A DNA stretch of 34,383 nt from Alphaproteobacteria bacterium (GTDB taxonomy: Bacteria > Pseudomonadota > Alphaproteobacteria > Micropepsales > Micropepsaceae), in contig JAJPHG010000040.1 of assembly GCA_021325375.1 (NCBI GenBank), positions 1 through 34,383 on the forward strand, written 5' to 3'. The position numbers were made by a program, and so were the translations under genes. The notes beneath the pieces were generated by a model. That model was given only the letters and a program-made list of their open reading frames with translations. It made no database searches and had not been told where the DNA came from. Of this stretch, positions 1-10,519 are shown one piece after another; position 1 is the stretch's first letter; the number at the start of each line of letters is the position of its first letter.

Positions 1-124
1 CGACGCCGGCGTCGACCCGCGCGACTACCAGGGCAAGCGCATCCGCGCGCGCGGCATCGTCCAGCAGCTCAACGGCCCGGAGATCGAGATCGCAAGCCCG
101 AAGCAGGTGGAGTTGGTGCAGTAG
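1..124 (+). CDS. C-terminal end of a probable thermonuclease-family (SNase-like) protein, partial
   Basis: An open frame enters from the left edge (codons begin at base 2) and stops at TAG 122-124, giving about 40 residues. The visible end reads DYQGKRIRARGIVQQLNGPE followed by IEIASPKQVELVQ. A short OB-fold-like tail of the form 'GKxxRxRGxVxxxNGPxIEI..PxQIEV' is common at the C-terminus of alphaproteobacterial thermonuclease-family proteins, so I infer that family. The catalytic part lies outside the window, so the assignment rests on this tail only. Another OB-fold nucleic-acid-binding protein would also fit. Confidence 0.5.
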   Translation, partial: DAGVDPRDYQGKRIRARGIVQQLNGPEIEIASPKQVELVQ

Positions 125-144
125 GAGTCTCCGATCCCTCCGAT

Positions 145-249
145 CGTCATGGCCGGGCTTGACCCGGCCATCCAGAGTCACTTGCTCGCTATCGCTCGCG
201 CTGGATGGCGTCCGTACGCTGCCGCTACGGACCAAGGGCGGCCATGACG
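145..249. repeat. Interspersed palindromic repeat, family C copy 1
   Basis: The segment opens with CGTCATGGCCGGG and closes with GGCGGCCATGACG, so its ends are inverted copies of each other. Inside are smaller hairpins: GGCCGGGCTTGACCCGGCC near the left end, and TCCGTACG/CTACGGA in the right half. A related copy with the same ends lies at 34065-34191, and the GGCCATGAC core recurs at 29248-29449. It fills the gap between the partial gene and the RoxA-like gene and contains no ORF. Confidence 0.75.
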
Positions 250-346
250 ATTAAAATGAATAAAGCTCAGCTCCTTCCCACACGTTCACAACCTTACCTT
301 GATCGGGTATCGTTAACGCGACGATGTCGAATCGTGGGGCGGTAAG

Positions 347-2551
347 ATGTTCAAATCGTTGATGGATTGGCTGCGCCGGTGCTGGCGGAAGCTGCGCGGG
401 TGGCATTGGCTGATCCAGCTCGCCGTCGTGGGCTTCGCGCTGTTCGTCTGCGTCGCGGTGGGATACTGGATCTCCGACGTCATCGCGTTCTGGGACGACG
501 ACAAGGATCGCGGGGCGAGCGTCGTCGCCAATGACGTGTTCGGCGACAAGGCCGCGAAGATCGTCTATCTGGACGACAAGGATCTGGCCTATGCGAACGA
601 GTCGGATCGCGGCCAGGGCTGGAGCAGGCGCGACTCGCTCTGGTTCGACAACGTGACGCAGGGCTCGGACCTGCTGCCTTACGATTTCTTTCTCGTCGTG
701 CGCCAGGCGAACGGCAAGCCGTTCCGCGACAACGAGAACATGAACAACCGCTACCGCTATCTCGCGCGCAAGCCCACCTACAACAATCCCGACGGGCTGC
801 CGATCGGCATGGTGAAGGACAATTATCAGGGCCGGAACTTCATGGGCTTCTCCTGCTCGGCCTGCCACACCAACCAGATCAACTATGGCGGCATCGGCAT
901 CCGCATCGACGGCGCGCCGGCGATGTCGGACATGGACACGTTCCTGACCGATCTGGGCACCGCGCTGCGCCGTGCGCAGACGCCGGGCCCGGTCCACGAC
1001 GCCTTCGTCAAGGACGTGCTCGCGCTCAAGGATGACTACAGCAGTGCCGACGCGGTCGAGAAGGACCTCGGCACATACGCGATGCGGCTGACCGCCTATC
1101 GCGTCATCAACAAGAGCGACACCCATTACGGCTTCGCGCGGCTGGACGCGTTCGGGCGCATCTACAACCAGGTGCTCGAATACGTCGCCAACGTCCAGGA
1201 CGTGGAGACGATCCTGGGCGAGCTGATCCAGGAAGGCCGCATCAGCGAGGCCGACATCGACAAGGGCGGCGACAATTCCATCAAGGCGGTTCTGAAAGAG
1301 CTCGACAAGAAGAGCGTGCTGAACGGCGCCGACCGCGACAAGCTGATGGAGCGGCTGATCACCAATCTCAGCCTCAAGCAGGTGCTCTATTTCCGCAACA
1401 AGATGTTCAACGCGCCCAACGCGCCGGTGAGCTATCCCTTCCTGTGGGACATCCCGCAGCACGATTACGTGCAGTGGAACGGCATCGCGTCGAATGCGGG
1501 GCTCGGCCCCATCGGCCGCAACACCGGCGAGGTCATCGGCGTCTTCGGCACGATGAACTGGTCGCGCAGCGATCATTGGACGCTTGCGGGCGTGTTCAGC
1601 GGGCAGGGGCTCCTCAACACCAGCCCCATCGATTTCAGCTCGTCGGTCGACGTCCACAACCTCGCCCTCATCGAGGACAAGCTGAAGAGCCTGCATTCGC
1701 CGGTGTGGCCGCAGGGCCTCCTGCCCAGGCTCGATCCGGCCAAGGTCGCGCGCGGCGGCGTCGTGTTCGAGAAGTACTGCGCCGCCTGCCACGCCAACAT
1801 CAACCGGACGTCCGACCAGCGCCGCATCGTGGCGCACATGTCGGCGCAGAGCGATCTCGGCACGGACCCGCAGATGGCGGTGAACAGCGCGGCCTATGCC
1901 GGCTATAGCGGCATCCTGCGCAACACCTACGTCACGGTGGGGCCCGGCCCGATCCTGCTCAACAAGCAGTCGCCGGTCGCGGCCCTTCTCACCAAGGCGA
2001 CGGTGGGCGTGGTCGCCACCCCCGACGCCGACAAATGGTGGGGCCGGCGCCTCGCCGAATGGCTCTACGACGTGATCTTCTCGCTGCGCAGCAACAACAT
2101 CGAGGCGTCGATGAAGAGCGGCAACTACGATCCCGACACTTCGGCCGAGCCGCTGAACTCGATCATGGCGTATAAGGGCCGCGCGCTGAACGGCATCTGG
2201 GCGACGGCGCCCTACCTGCACAACGGCTCGGTGCCGAACCTCTACGACCTCTTGCTTCCGGCGTCGCCGATGCCGGGCGATGCACCGGGAACGAAGTACC
2301 GGCCCAAGCAGTTCATGATCGGCTCGCGCGAGTTCGATCCGGTCAATGTCGGCTTCAAGACGGACGGCTATCAGGGCTTCCTGTTCCTGACCGACAAGCT
2401 CGGCAATTCCAACGCCGGCCACGACTACGGCACGCGCGACGCCAAGGACGAGAACGGCAAGCCCATCCTGGACAAGGACGGCAACGTCGCCTTCCCCGCG
2501 CTCACCGAGCAGCAGCGCTGGGATCTGGTGGAGTATCTGAAGAGCTTGTGA
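347..2551 (+). CDS. RoxA-like dihaem cytochrome c, membrane-anchored
   Basis: This 734-residue protein carries two c-type haem sites, C170-S-A-C-H174 and C478-A-A-C-H482. These are the same CSACH and CAACH motifs found in rubber oxygenase RoxA. A conserved block ATAPYLHNGSVPNLYDLL lies near residues 620-637, as in RoxA-like and CcpA/MauG-related dihaem proteins. The N-terminus has basic residues followed by a hydrophobic stretch (about 20-42), giving an uncleaved anchor with the haem domain in the periplasm. The spacing between the two haem motifs is about 308 residues, longer than I recall for RoxA (about 200). The ATG follows a GGGGCGG Shine-Dalgarno-like sequence. The family is clear. The substrate is not: most relatives have no proven polyisoprene activity and could be peroxidase-like. 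It stands alone, with repeats on both sides. Confidence 0.85.
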   Translation: MFKSLMDWLRRCWRKLRGWHWLIQLAVVGFALFVCVAVGYWISDVIAFWDDDKDRGASVVANDVFGDKAAKIVYLDDKDLAYANESDRGQGWSRRDSLWFDNVTQGSDLLPYDFFLVVRQANGKPFRDNENMNNRYRYLARKPTYNNPDGLPIGMVKDNYQGRNFMGFSCSACHTNQINYGGIGIRIDGAPAMSDMDTFLTDLGTALRRAQTPGPVHDAFVKDVLALKDDYSSADAVEKDLGTYAMRLTAYRVINKSDTHYGFARLDAFGRIYNQVLEYVANVQDVETILGELIQEGRISEADIDKGGDNSIKAVLKELDKKSVLNGADRDKLMERLITNLSLKQVLYFRNKMFNAPNAPVSYPFLWDIPQHDYVQWNGIASNAGLGPIGRNTGEVIGVFGTMNWSRSDHWTLAGVFSGQGLLNTSPIDFSSSVDVHNLALIEDKLKSLHSPVWPQGLLPRLDPAKVARGGVVFEKYCAACHANINRTSDQRRIVAHMSAQSDLGTDPQMAVNSAAYAGYSGILRNTYVTVGPGPILLNKQSPVAALLTKATVGVVATPDADKWWGRRLAEWLYDVIFSLRSNNIEASMKSGNYDPDTSAEPLNSIMAYKGRALNGIWATAPYLHNGSVPNLYDLLLPASPMPGDAPGTKYRPKQFMIGSREFDPVNVGFKTDGYQGFLFLTDKLGNSNAGHDYGTRDAKDENGKPILDKDGNVAFPALTEQQRWDLVEYLKSL

Positions 2552-2594
2552 ATGCCTCGCCTCGCGGCCCGTCGCTACGCTGCCGCTCGCGACC

Positions 2595-2688
2595 CCTTCG
2601 AGGCTCGCCTTCGGCTCGCACCTCAGGGTGACGGACCTACTTTAGCAGTAGCGTCATCCTGAGGTGCGAGCGAAGCGAGCCTCGAAGG
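2595..2688. repeat. Large palindromic repeat, family B copy 1
   Basis: The left arm (from CCTTCGAGGCTCGCC, through CTCGCACCTCAGG) is the inverted complement of the right arm (CCTGAGGTGCGAGCG, ending CTCGAAGG), with only scattered mismatches in arms of about 38 nt. A short loop containing CTACTTTAGCAGTAG lies between them. A near-identical copy is at 13912-14005. It lies just downstream of the RoxA-like gene and could fold into a long RNA hairpin that ends or stabilises the transcript. No ORF lies in it. Confidence 0.85.
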
Positions 2689-2782
2689 ATGGCGCGTTGC
2701 TCGAGCGGGTGTTCGACGCAATTCAAACGAATTTGCGCCACTTTCCTCGAACAGCATCTCCCGCGAATGGGGGAGGCCGAAC

Positions 2783-4627
2783 ATGTTCTTTAGGGCTTTC
2801 ATCGCAGCCTTGGCGGTGTCGTTTCTGACCGCGCCGTCCGTCGCGTCGACGCTGACGCATTTCCGCTCCGAGGCGGAGCTCGATGCCTATCTGAAGCGCC
2901 TCCATGCGATCGTGCGGCCCGAGCCTCCGGCGCCGCCGCCGCCGGCCGTCGGCGGGTTCGAAGCCGTGGTCACGACCGCCGCGAAGGCGCCGAACGCGGA
3001 CGCGGCCCAGCCCTCGATCACCAACAACCAGGAAGCCAATGTCGACGAGGGCGACATCGTGAAGATGCACGGCGACACAATGGTCGTGCTCCGGCGCGGG
3101 AGGCTGTTCACCGTGTCGCTCGCGGGCGGCGCGATGCGGCCCATCGACAGGATCGACGCCTATCCGCCGGGCGTGGACGCGAACGGCGACTGGTACGACG
3201 AGATGCTCGTCTCCGGCGACCTCATCGTCGTCATCGGCTACAGCTACGCGCGCGGCGGCACCGAGATCAACCGCTTCCATATCGGCCGCGACGGGCATCT
3301 CTCCTTTGTCGACGCCCACCAGCTGCGCTCGAACGACTATTACTCCTCGCGCAACTACGCCTCGCGGCTCGTCGGCCACACGCTGATCCTCTACACGCCG
3401 CGCTACATCGATTTCGGCACCCCGCGCCTGGCGCTGCCGGCCCTGCGCCGCTGGGTGCGCAACCGCGACGGCGGCACGTTCGAGCGCATCGGCACGGCGC
3501 GCGAGGTCTATCTGCCGCCCGGCCTGCCGGACGAGCAGATCGACGCGATCCACACCGTGGTCTCCTGCGACGTCACGGCGCCCGATCTGCGCTGCAAGGC
3601 GACGAGCGTGCTGGGCCCCGACGGGCGCACCTTCTACGTCTCCGAGCACGCGGTCTATGTGTGGCTCACGCCCTATTGGTTCGAGCGGGGCGCGAACGGG
3701 CGCCCATCCTCGCTGCTCTACCGCCTGCCGCTCGACGGCTCGGCGCCGCAGGCCGTCGGCGTGCGCGGCGCGCCGGTCGACCAGTTCTCGTTCCGCGAGG
3801 ACGGCGCGCTGTTGCACGTCCTCATCCGCTCCGAGACCTCGGGCGACGCGATGTGGTCGTCGACCAGGCAGGAAGGCGTGGTGGGGCTGTTGAACCTGCC
3901 GCTCACGTCGTTCGGCGACGGCATGCACGAGGCCGACCGGCACGCCTATCGCACGCTGCCCAGCCCGCAAGGCGGCCGCGATTTCCACGACCGCTTCGTC
4001 GGCGACTACGTCCTTTACGGCATCGGCAATGGCTGGGGCGCGCCCAAGGAGGGCGCCGAGACGCTGTATGCGGCGCCCGTGCGCGGCGGCGAGGTGGCCG
4101 AGCTCGCGCTGGGCCACGGCGTCGACCGGATCGAGGTGATGGGAACCGGCGCGGTGGTGGTGGGAGGCGACGACAGGAACCTTTACTTCTCCGCCGTGCC
4201 GCTGAAGGACCGGCCGTCGCTCGGCGACCGCTACGTGCTCGAAGGCGCGGCGCAGTCCGAGACGCGCAGCCACGGCTTCTTCTTCAGCCCGGACGCGGGC
4301 GCGGACTCCGGCCTGATCGGACTTCCGATCGCACGTCCGGGACGGGCGGGGGCGCGGCAGCTCATCGAGAACGCGGCCGCGGTGATGTTCCTGCGCTATC
4401 AGGGCGGCCGCTTCCGCGGATTGGGCGAGCTGGGCTCGCGGCCGCAGGACGCGGTGCCCGACGACTGTGCCGCCTCCTGCGTCGACTGGTACGGCAATGC
4501 GCGCCCGATCTTCCTGCGCGGCCGCATCCTGGCGCTGATGGGCTACGAGCTGGTGGAGGGCGCGATCGACGCGGACGCGATCCGCGAGACGGCGCGCACT
4601 GATTTCACGCCGGGCAAGGGAAGATAG
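2783..4627 (+). CDS. Secreted beta-propeller domain protein (Beta_propel family)
   Basis: This 614-residue protein has a typical signal peptide (hydrophobic residues 5-20, then APSVAS-TLTHF). The block NNQEANVDEGDIVKMHGD at about residues 79-96 matches the signature 'TNxQxxGVDEADIVKTDG' that opens the secreted beta-propeller family (Pfam Beta_propel). The rest shows propeller-like strand repeats such as RLFTVSL, LIVVIGY and DYVLYGIGN. A proline-rich linker (PEPPAPPPPA) follows the signal sequence. The ATG is preceded by GGGGGAGG six nt upstream, which fixes the start. The cellular role of the family is unknown. The gene ends 3 nt before the stop codon of the convergent reductase-like gene. 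Confidence 0.85.
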   Translation: MFFRAFIAALAVSFLTAPSVASTLTHFRSEAELDAYLKRLHAIVRPEPPAPPPPAVGGFEAVVTTAAKAPNADAAQPSITNNQEANVDEGDIVKMHGDTMVVLRRGRLFTVSLAGGAMRPIDRIDAYPPGVDANGDWYDEMLVSGDLIVVIGYSYARGGTEINRFHIGRDGHLSFVDAHQLRSNDYYSSRNYASRLVGHTLILYTPRYIDFGTPRLALPALRRWVRNRDGGTFERIGTAREVYLPPGLPDEQIDAIHTVVSCDVTAPDLRCKATSVLGPDGRTFYVSEHAVYVWLTPYWFERGANGRPSSLLYRLPLDGSAPQAVGVRGAPVDQFSFREDGALLHVLIRSETSGDAMWSSTRQEGVVGLLNLPLTSFGDGMHEADRHAYRTLPSPQGGRDFHDRFVGDYVLYGIGNGWGAPKEGAETLYAAPVRGGEVAELALGHGVDRIEVMGTGAVVVGGDDRNLYFSAVPLKDRPSLGDRYVLEGAAQSETRSHGFFFSPDAGADSGLIGLPIARPGRAGARQLIENAAAVMFLRYQGGRFRGLGELGSRPQDAVPDDCAASCVDWYGNARPIFLRGRILALMGYELVEGAIDADAIRETARTDFTPGKGR

Positions 4628-4630
4628 GGA

Positions 4631-5149
4631 TCAGCGGCGCTCGTAGTCGAGCATGACGAGGCCGTCTTTCGGCTCGGCGCGCAGGATCTTGAAGTCGCGC
4701 GCATGTGAGGCGCCGCCTTCGAACAGGGGCAGGCCGCTTCCCAGCGCGGTCGGGACCACCGCGAGCTCGATGCGGTCGATCAGGCCGGCATCGAGGAACT
4801 GCGCGGCGGTCTTGCCGCCGCCGAACAGCCAGATGTCGCCGCCTTTCATGCGCGGCTCGAGCAGCGCCAGCGCCTCAGCTGCCGTGCCGTTGCAGGCGGT
4901 CACACCCTCGGGCAGAGGCTTTTCGAAGGGCCGCGAGGACATCACCACGGTGGGCTGTTCCCAGTTCCAGGGACCGAAGCTCAGATTCAGCTCGAAGCTC
5001 GCGCGCCCCATCACGATGCCGCCGATGGTCTCGATGAAGGCGGCAAACTCGCTGCTGCCCGCGCTGCCTTCCAGCCAGTCGATGCTGCCGTCCTCGGGCG
5101 CGATGAACCCGTCGAGGCTGACGGCGACCTGGTAGCGGACGAGGGGCAT
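4631..5149 (-). CDS. Dihydrofolate-reductase-family protein (RibD C-terminal domain type)
   Basis: This 172-residue protein starts MPLVRYQVAVSLDGFIAPED and matches the single-domain RibD_C/DHFR-like family. The SLDGFIA strand binds NADPH, 'IETIGGIVMGRASFE' is the central motif, and 'DIWLFGGGKTAAQFLDAGLID' is the characteristic GGG cofactor loop. It is likely a cytosolic NAD(P)H-dependent reductase; the substrate is unknown. The frame stays open upstream to a GTG at 5188, but that GTG touches its AGGAG with no spacer and the extra 13 residues look unlike the family, so I use the ATG at 5149. The gene is convergent with the beta-propeller gene. A large palindromic repeat begins about 40 nt upstream of the start. 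Confidence 0.85.
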   Translation of the reverse strand: MPLVRYQVAVSLDGFIAPEDGSIDWLEGSAGSSEFAAFIETIGGIVMGRASFELNLSFGPWNWEQPTVVMSSRPFEKPLPEGVTACNGTAAEALALLEPRMKGGDIWLFGGGKTAAQFLDAGLIDRIELAVVPTALGSGLPLFEGGASHARDFKILRAEPKDGLVMLDYERR

Positions 5150-5190
5150 GGGTTGGTCCGATGATGTTGAAGCAGCAGTATACCGCACCT

Positions 5191-5386
5191 CCTCTCTCCT
5201 CGTGGGAGAGGACGCAAAATCTTATGCTTAGCGGAGCGCAGCGCAGCTAAGCGTTAGATTTTGCTGGTGAGGGGGAACAAGACTTGGCACCGGCGACTCA
5301 CCCCTCACCTGAAAAATCATGGGCTTAGGCTTCGCTGCGCTCCGCCTAAGCCCATGATTTTTCTTCCTCTCCCACAAGGGGAGAGG
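5191..5386. repeat. Composite four-hairpin repeat, family A-like variant
   Basis: The element consists of nested inverted repeats. Its ends, CCTCTCTCCTCGTGGGAGAGG and CCTCTCCCACAAGGGGAGAGG, are small hairpins. Next come two inner hairpins, GCAAAATCTTATGCTTAGC pairing with GCTAAGCGTTAGATTTTGC, and AAAAATCATGGGCTTAGGC pairing with GCCTAAGCCCATGATTTTT. The centre pairs GGTGAGGGGG with CCCCTCACC. The layout is the same as in the copies at 20633, 25074 and 27252, although the sequence differs. It sits between the reductase-like gene and the carD terminator, and no gene is visible in it. Confidence 0.8.
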
Positions 5387-5425
5387 AAAAAAGGAAAGAG
5401 GCCCGGCATCGCTGCCGGGCCTTTT
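5385..5425 (-). terminator. Rho-independent terminator of carD
   Basis: An 8-bp perfect GC stem, GGCCCGGC-atcgct-GCCGGGCC, occupies 5400-5421. Read on the minus strand it is followed by a T-rich tract (TCTTTCCTTTTTTCC). It lies about 25 nt after the carD stop codon, the expected place. Upstream of the stem on the minus strand are four A residues, so it might also work weakly in the other direction. Confidence 0.8.
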
Positions 5426-5447
5426 GGTCATTCGCGAGGCGAACCGC

Positions 5448-6008
5448 CTACGCCGCCTTCTTCAGCAGCATGCCTTCGACGCGCTTGACGGCGGTGGGCT
5501 CGTCGGTCTTCTCGACGACGGCCACTTCGCGCGCCATGCGGGCGAGCGCGGCTTCGTAAAGCTGGCGCTCGGAATAGGACTGCTCCGGCTGGCCAGAGGC
5601 GCGGTGCAGGTCGCGCACCACCTCGGCGATCGAGACCAGGTCGCCCGAATTGATCTTCGCCTCGTACTCCTGCGCGCGGCGCGACCACATGGTGCGCTTG
5701 ATGCGGGCGCGGCCCTTGAGCGTGTTCAGCGCCGTCGCCACCGTGTCGGGCGAGGAGAGCTTGCGCATGCCCACGGCCTTGGCCTTCATCGTGGGGACGC
5801 GAAGGGTCGTCTTGTCCTTGTCGAAGGTGATGACGAAGAGCTCGAGCTTCATGCCCGCGACTTCCTGCTCTTCGACCTTCAGGATCCTGCCGACCCCGTG
5901 GGTGGGGTACACGACATGGTCGTTCGCCTTGAACTCCAGCTTCCTGTTGGAGTTGGCGGGGACTTTCTTCTGCACTGCGAGGGGGGCCTTGGCTGCCGTC
6001 ATATCCAT
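5448..6008 (-). CDS. carD: CarD family transcriptional regulator
   Basis: This 186-residue protein starts MDMTAAKAPLAVQKK and carries the CarD RNA-polymerase-interacting domain (FKANDHVVYPTHGVGRILKV, then 'VPTMKAKAVGMRKL'). A helical C-terminal DNA-binding half follows (SGDLVSIAEVVRDLHRA, SYSERQLYEAALARMAREVA). CarD binds the RNA polymerase beta subunit and stabilises open complexes at sigma-70 promoters, including rRNA promoters. The chosen ATG has GGAACGGA just upstream; a second ATG two codons later is also possible. The open frame continues upstream but without a good ribosome site. It has its own terminator and an upstream gap of about 300 nt, so it is probably a separate transcript from fdxA. 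Confidence 0.93.
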   Translation of the reverse strand: MDMTAAKAPLAVQKKVPANSNRKLEFKANDHVVYPTHGVGRILKVEEQEVAGMKLELFVITFDKDKTTLRVPTMKAKAVGMRKLSSPDTVATALNTLKGRARIKRTMWSRRAQEYEAKINSGDLVSIAEVVRDLHRASGQPEQSYSERQLYEAALARMAREVAVVEKTDEPTAVKRVEGMLLKKAA

Positions 6009-6306
6009 TTTCCGTTCCACGCGCCCTAAACCGGAACCTGCCCAGGAGGAGGCCGTCGCATAGTCGCACTCATGAGAATGCTGCGCCGGCCGGATCGGCA
6101 TCAATCCGGGTGGGGGAGCGCCTTTCAAACCAATTTAGATCGTCATTTATATAACATACGTTCCCGGCAAATGGAAGCAGCGAATCATCAAGTCGTTGAA
6201 AAGTCGGCGTTTATTTCAAATTGTATGAGAGAAAGTCAGGATATTTCCCCTGGCCGCGCCGGGGCGCAGGGAGATTTCACAGATCGACGCTGTATGAAAC
6301 GGAAAT
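6009..6306 (-). other. fdxA-carD intergenic region with probable carD promoter
   Basis: This 298-nt gap separates fdxA from carD, both read leftward. Its middle is AT-rich for this genome. On the minus strand it holds TTATATAAAT (6154-6145), with TTCCAT about 17 nt upstream of TATATA, a plausible but imperfect sigma-70-type promoter that would leave a leader of more than 100 nt before carD. A GC-rich dyad around 6245-6275 (CCCTG...CAGGG on the minus strand) might end the fdxA transcript, but it has no T-run. I see no RNA gene. Confidence 0.4.
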
Positions 6307-6645
6307 CTACGATCCGGTGCCGGGCTTGGGGCTGAAGTACTTGTCGAACTTGTTCTCCTCGCCCTCGAACTGCTTGCCGTCCGCCGGCGGGGTCCCCTTG
6401 ACCGCGATGTTCGGCCATTTCTTGGCATATTCGGCGTTGAGGCCGAGCCAGCGCTCCAGCCCCGGCTCCGTATCGGCCTTGATGGCCTCGGCGGGGCATT
6501 CCGGCTCGCAGACGCCGCAATCGATGCACTCGTCGGGGTGAATGACGAGCATGTTCTCGCCTTCATAGAAGCAGTCCACCGGGCAGACCTCGACGCAGTC
6601 CAGGTACTTGCACTTGATGCAGGCTTCGACGACGACGTAGGTCAT
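6307..6645 (-). CDS. fdxA: Seven-iron ferredoxin FdxA
   Basis: This 112-residue protein starts [20 protein letters not shown]. Cysteines are arranged as C9-x2-C12-x4-C17-x3-C21-P and C40-x2-C43-x2-C46-x3-C50-P, the pattern of FdxA/Azotobacter FdI ferredoxins with one [3Fe-4S] and one [4Fe-4S] cluster. The long C-terminal tail ([20 protein letters not shown]) is also typical. It is a cytosolic electron carrier whose partner is not known from the sequence. GGAG lies a few nt upstream of the ATG at 6645. The helicase, S4 and fdxA genes run in one direction with short gaps, so they may share a transcript. Confidence 0.95.
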   Translation of the reverse strand: MTYVVVEACIKCKYLDCVEVCPVDCFYEGENMLVIHPDECIDCGVCEPECPAEAIKADTEPGLERWLGLNAEYAKKWPNIAVKGTPPADGKQFEGEENKFDKYFSPKPGTGS

Positions 6646-6735
6646 GGACGGCTCCGGATGGCGCAAGTCACTTAGGACGGTCTTGGGGGAGGCGCAAGGG
6701 CCTGCGGCGTCGCGAATTTCCCACAAATCGGGGCG

Positions 6736-6992
6736 TTATTGCACCACCTCATACAGCCCCTGCGCCTCGCTCGCGGGCCCGCGCCGTACCCCGCAACCCA
6801 GCACGCGCACCACCACCACCTCGCGCCCGCGCGAGAGGGTGAGGATGTCGCCGACCTTCACCTCCAGCCCCGCCTTCCCGACGCGCGCATCGTTGCGCCG
6901 GACGCGGCCCGACTGCGCCGCCTCAGCCGCCAGCGCGCGCGTCTTGTAGAACCGCGCGTGCCAAAGCCACTTGTCGATCCGGATGCGGTCGG

Positions 6993-6996
<4 letters not shown>
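6736..6996 (-). CDS. RNA-binding S4 domain protein (Hsp15-like)
   Basis: This 86-residue protein consists mainly of an S4 RNA-binding domain: RIDKWLWHARFYKTRALAAE, then 'GRVRRNDARVGKAGLEVKVGDILTL'. The RxDKWLW..R opening is that of the Hsp15/YrfH group, which in E. coli binds stalled 50S subunits. Its ATG overlaps the last 4 nt of the helicase gene, so translation is probably coupled. It lacks the long basic C-terminal tail of E. coli Hsp15, as is usual for the short alphaproteobacterial form. Confidence 0.88.
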
Positions 6997-9569
<2,573 letters not shown>

Positions 9570-9572
9570 TCA

Positions 9573-9680
9573 TCCTCCCCGCTTTGCGGGGAAGGGGGAC
9601 CGCGAAGCGGTGGAGGGGGGCGGCGCCCTCCCCCGCCTCGCTATCGCTCGGCACCTCCCCCGCAAAGCGGGGGAAGATGA
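9573..9680. repeat. Composite GC palindromic repeat between two minus-strand genes
   Basis: The ends TCCTCCCCGCTTTGCGGGGA and CCCCCGCAAAGCGGGGGAA are hairpins and are related to each other. The middle pairs GGACCGCGAAGCGGT and GGAGGGGG with CCTCCCCC. The arrangement of end hairpins around a central CCCTCC/GGAGGG pair resembles the family A repeats. Its left end provides the GGGGAGG before the helicase ATG. Its right end touches the stop codon of the small exported protein. Confidence 0.75.
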
Positions 9681-9681
9681 T

Positions 9682-9927
9682 TCACCGCGCGTAATCGATC
9701 CCCGCACGGGTCTCGCGGATGGCGCGCTCGGTCGCCTCGATGGCGTTGACGCGGTGGCCGCCCTTGTCCGGGACGGACATCTCGAGCTCGGCCCGGGCCT
9801 GCTTGAGCGCGTCGAGCGCGTTGTGCATGTGCGGCTGGTCGGCCGTCGCCCGGCCGACGATCACGCCGGTGGAAAGGACCGCCGCCAGACCCGCCGCGAC
9901 CAGACCCTTCTTGACGATGTTGCGCAT
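9682..9927 (-). CDS. Small exported helical protein of unknown function
   Basis: This 81-residue protein begins MRNIVKKGLVAAGLAAVLST, a short signal sequence ending near ATA-DQPHM. The mature part, HMHNALDALKQARAELEMSV and 'PDKGGHRVNAIEATERAIRE' plus a tail 'TRAGIDYAR', is predicted to form two amphipathic helices. This pattern (HMxxALxxLxxARxxLExAxPDKGGHRxxAI) occurs in many proteobacteria as a short periplasmic protein without known function. A GGGGAGAA site precedes the ATG. Confidence 0.8.
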   Translation of the reverse strand: MRNIVKKGLVAAGLAAVLSTGVIVGRATADQPHMHNALDALKQARAELEMSVPDKGGHRVNAIEATERAIRETRAGIDYAR

Positions 9928-10029
9928 GGAATTCTCCCCGACTGAGACGGCCGCGAACCGGCCGCTGACGAGGATGTTAGTCGGTGGGTGATGGGAGGCA
10001 ATGGCGCGGGCTTGGGAGGCGCGATTCGC

Positions 10030-10263
10030 CTAGCGCTTGATCGTCATCGGACAGGTTTCCATCGATTTGACGGTGATCGCGGCACCGCAATCATAATAAC
10101 AAATCTTGTTGAAACCGGACGTCTCCTCTTTCTGCAAAAAGCAGACGGTCTCGGCGACCCTGACGGGCCGGGTGTTGTCGGGGTCGGCGTGAATGGCCGG
10201 CAACGTCATGAAAGCAAGACTCGCGGCTCCCACCACCGTCAATGCGATTCCTGCTTTGATCAT
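10030..10263 (-). CDS. Small exported cysteine-containing protein
   Basis: This 77-residue protein starts MIKAGIALTVVGAASLAFMT with a signal peptide (likely cut after IHA). The mature part has four cysteines: ETVCFLQKEETSGFNKICYY, then DCGAAITVKSMETCPMTIKR. Short proteins with 'KICYYDCxxxxAAITVKSxxxCPxTI' are widespread and uncharacterised in alpha- and betaproteobacteria; two disulfides in the periplasm are plausible. The ATG at 10263 is chosen because the signal peptide begins there. The Shine-Dalgarno is weak (GGGATG). Confidence 0.75.
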   Translation of the reverse strand: MIKAGIALTVVGAASLAFMTLPAIHADPDNTRPVRVAETVCFLQKEETSGFNKICYYDCGAAITVKSMETCPMTIKR

Positions 10264-10519
10264 GGAGCATCCCCGCGAGCCGATCGCCCGCAAGCTTATA
10301 CCCAAAGAGCGGCCACCGCACGTGCCGATAAATTCGACGGAACATCAGTGAAACGAATCGGGGTCGAATCACTAACCGAATCGATATCAGCCTTTGTTCT
10401 CATACTACTGGCTGTTTGTCAAGGTATCGGCGTTACCATATGTTGGGGGTAAGTCGAGCCATGGAGTCTCGCGGGGTTATCCACGGAATACTCCGTACTC
10501 GGATGATCGTGACACTCTC

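Noticed and set aside
251..2422. A 723-codon open frame on the minus strand antisense to the RoxA-like gene (and similar long antisense frames at 2723-4273, 11564-13666 and 14274-15917)
   Set aside because: They are arginine/histidine/valine-rich, contain no recognisable domain, and lie opposite clearly real genes; this is the usual product of third-position GC bias.
5190..5400. Possible small RNA gene in the palindromic region before carD's end
   Set aside because: The structure is explained by a repeat that recurs in related form elsewhere in the window; no promoter is visible.
10477..10485. TTATCCACG, one mismatch from the DnaA-box consensus
   Set aside because: A single isolated site with no cluster, no AT-rich unwinding region and no origin-associated gene; expected by chance.
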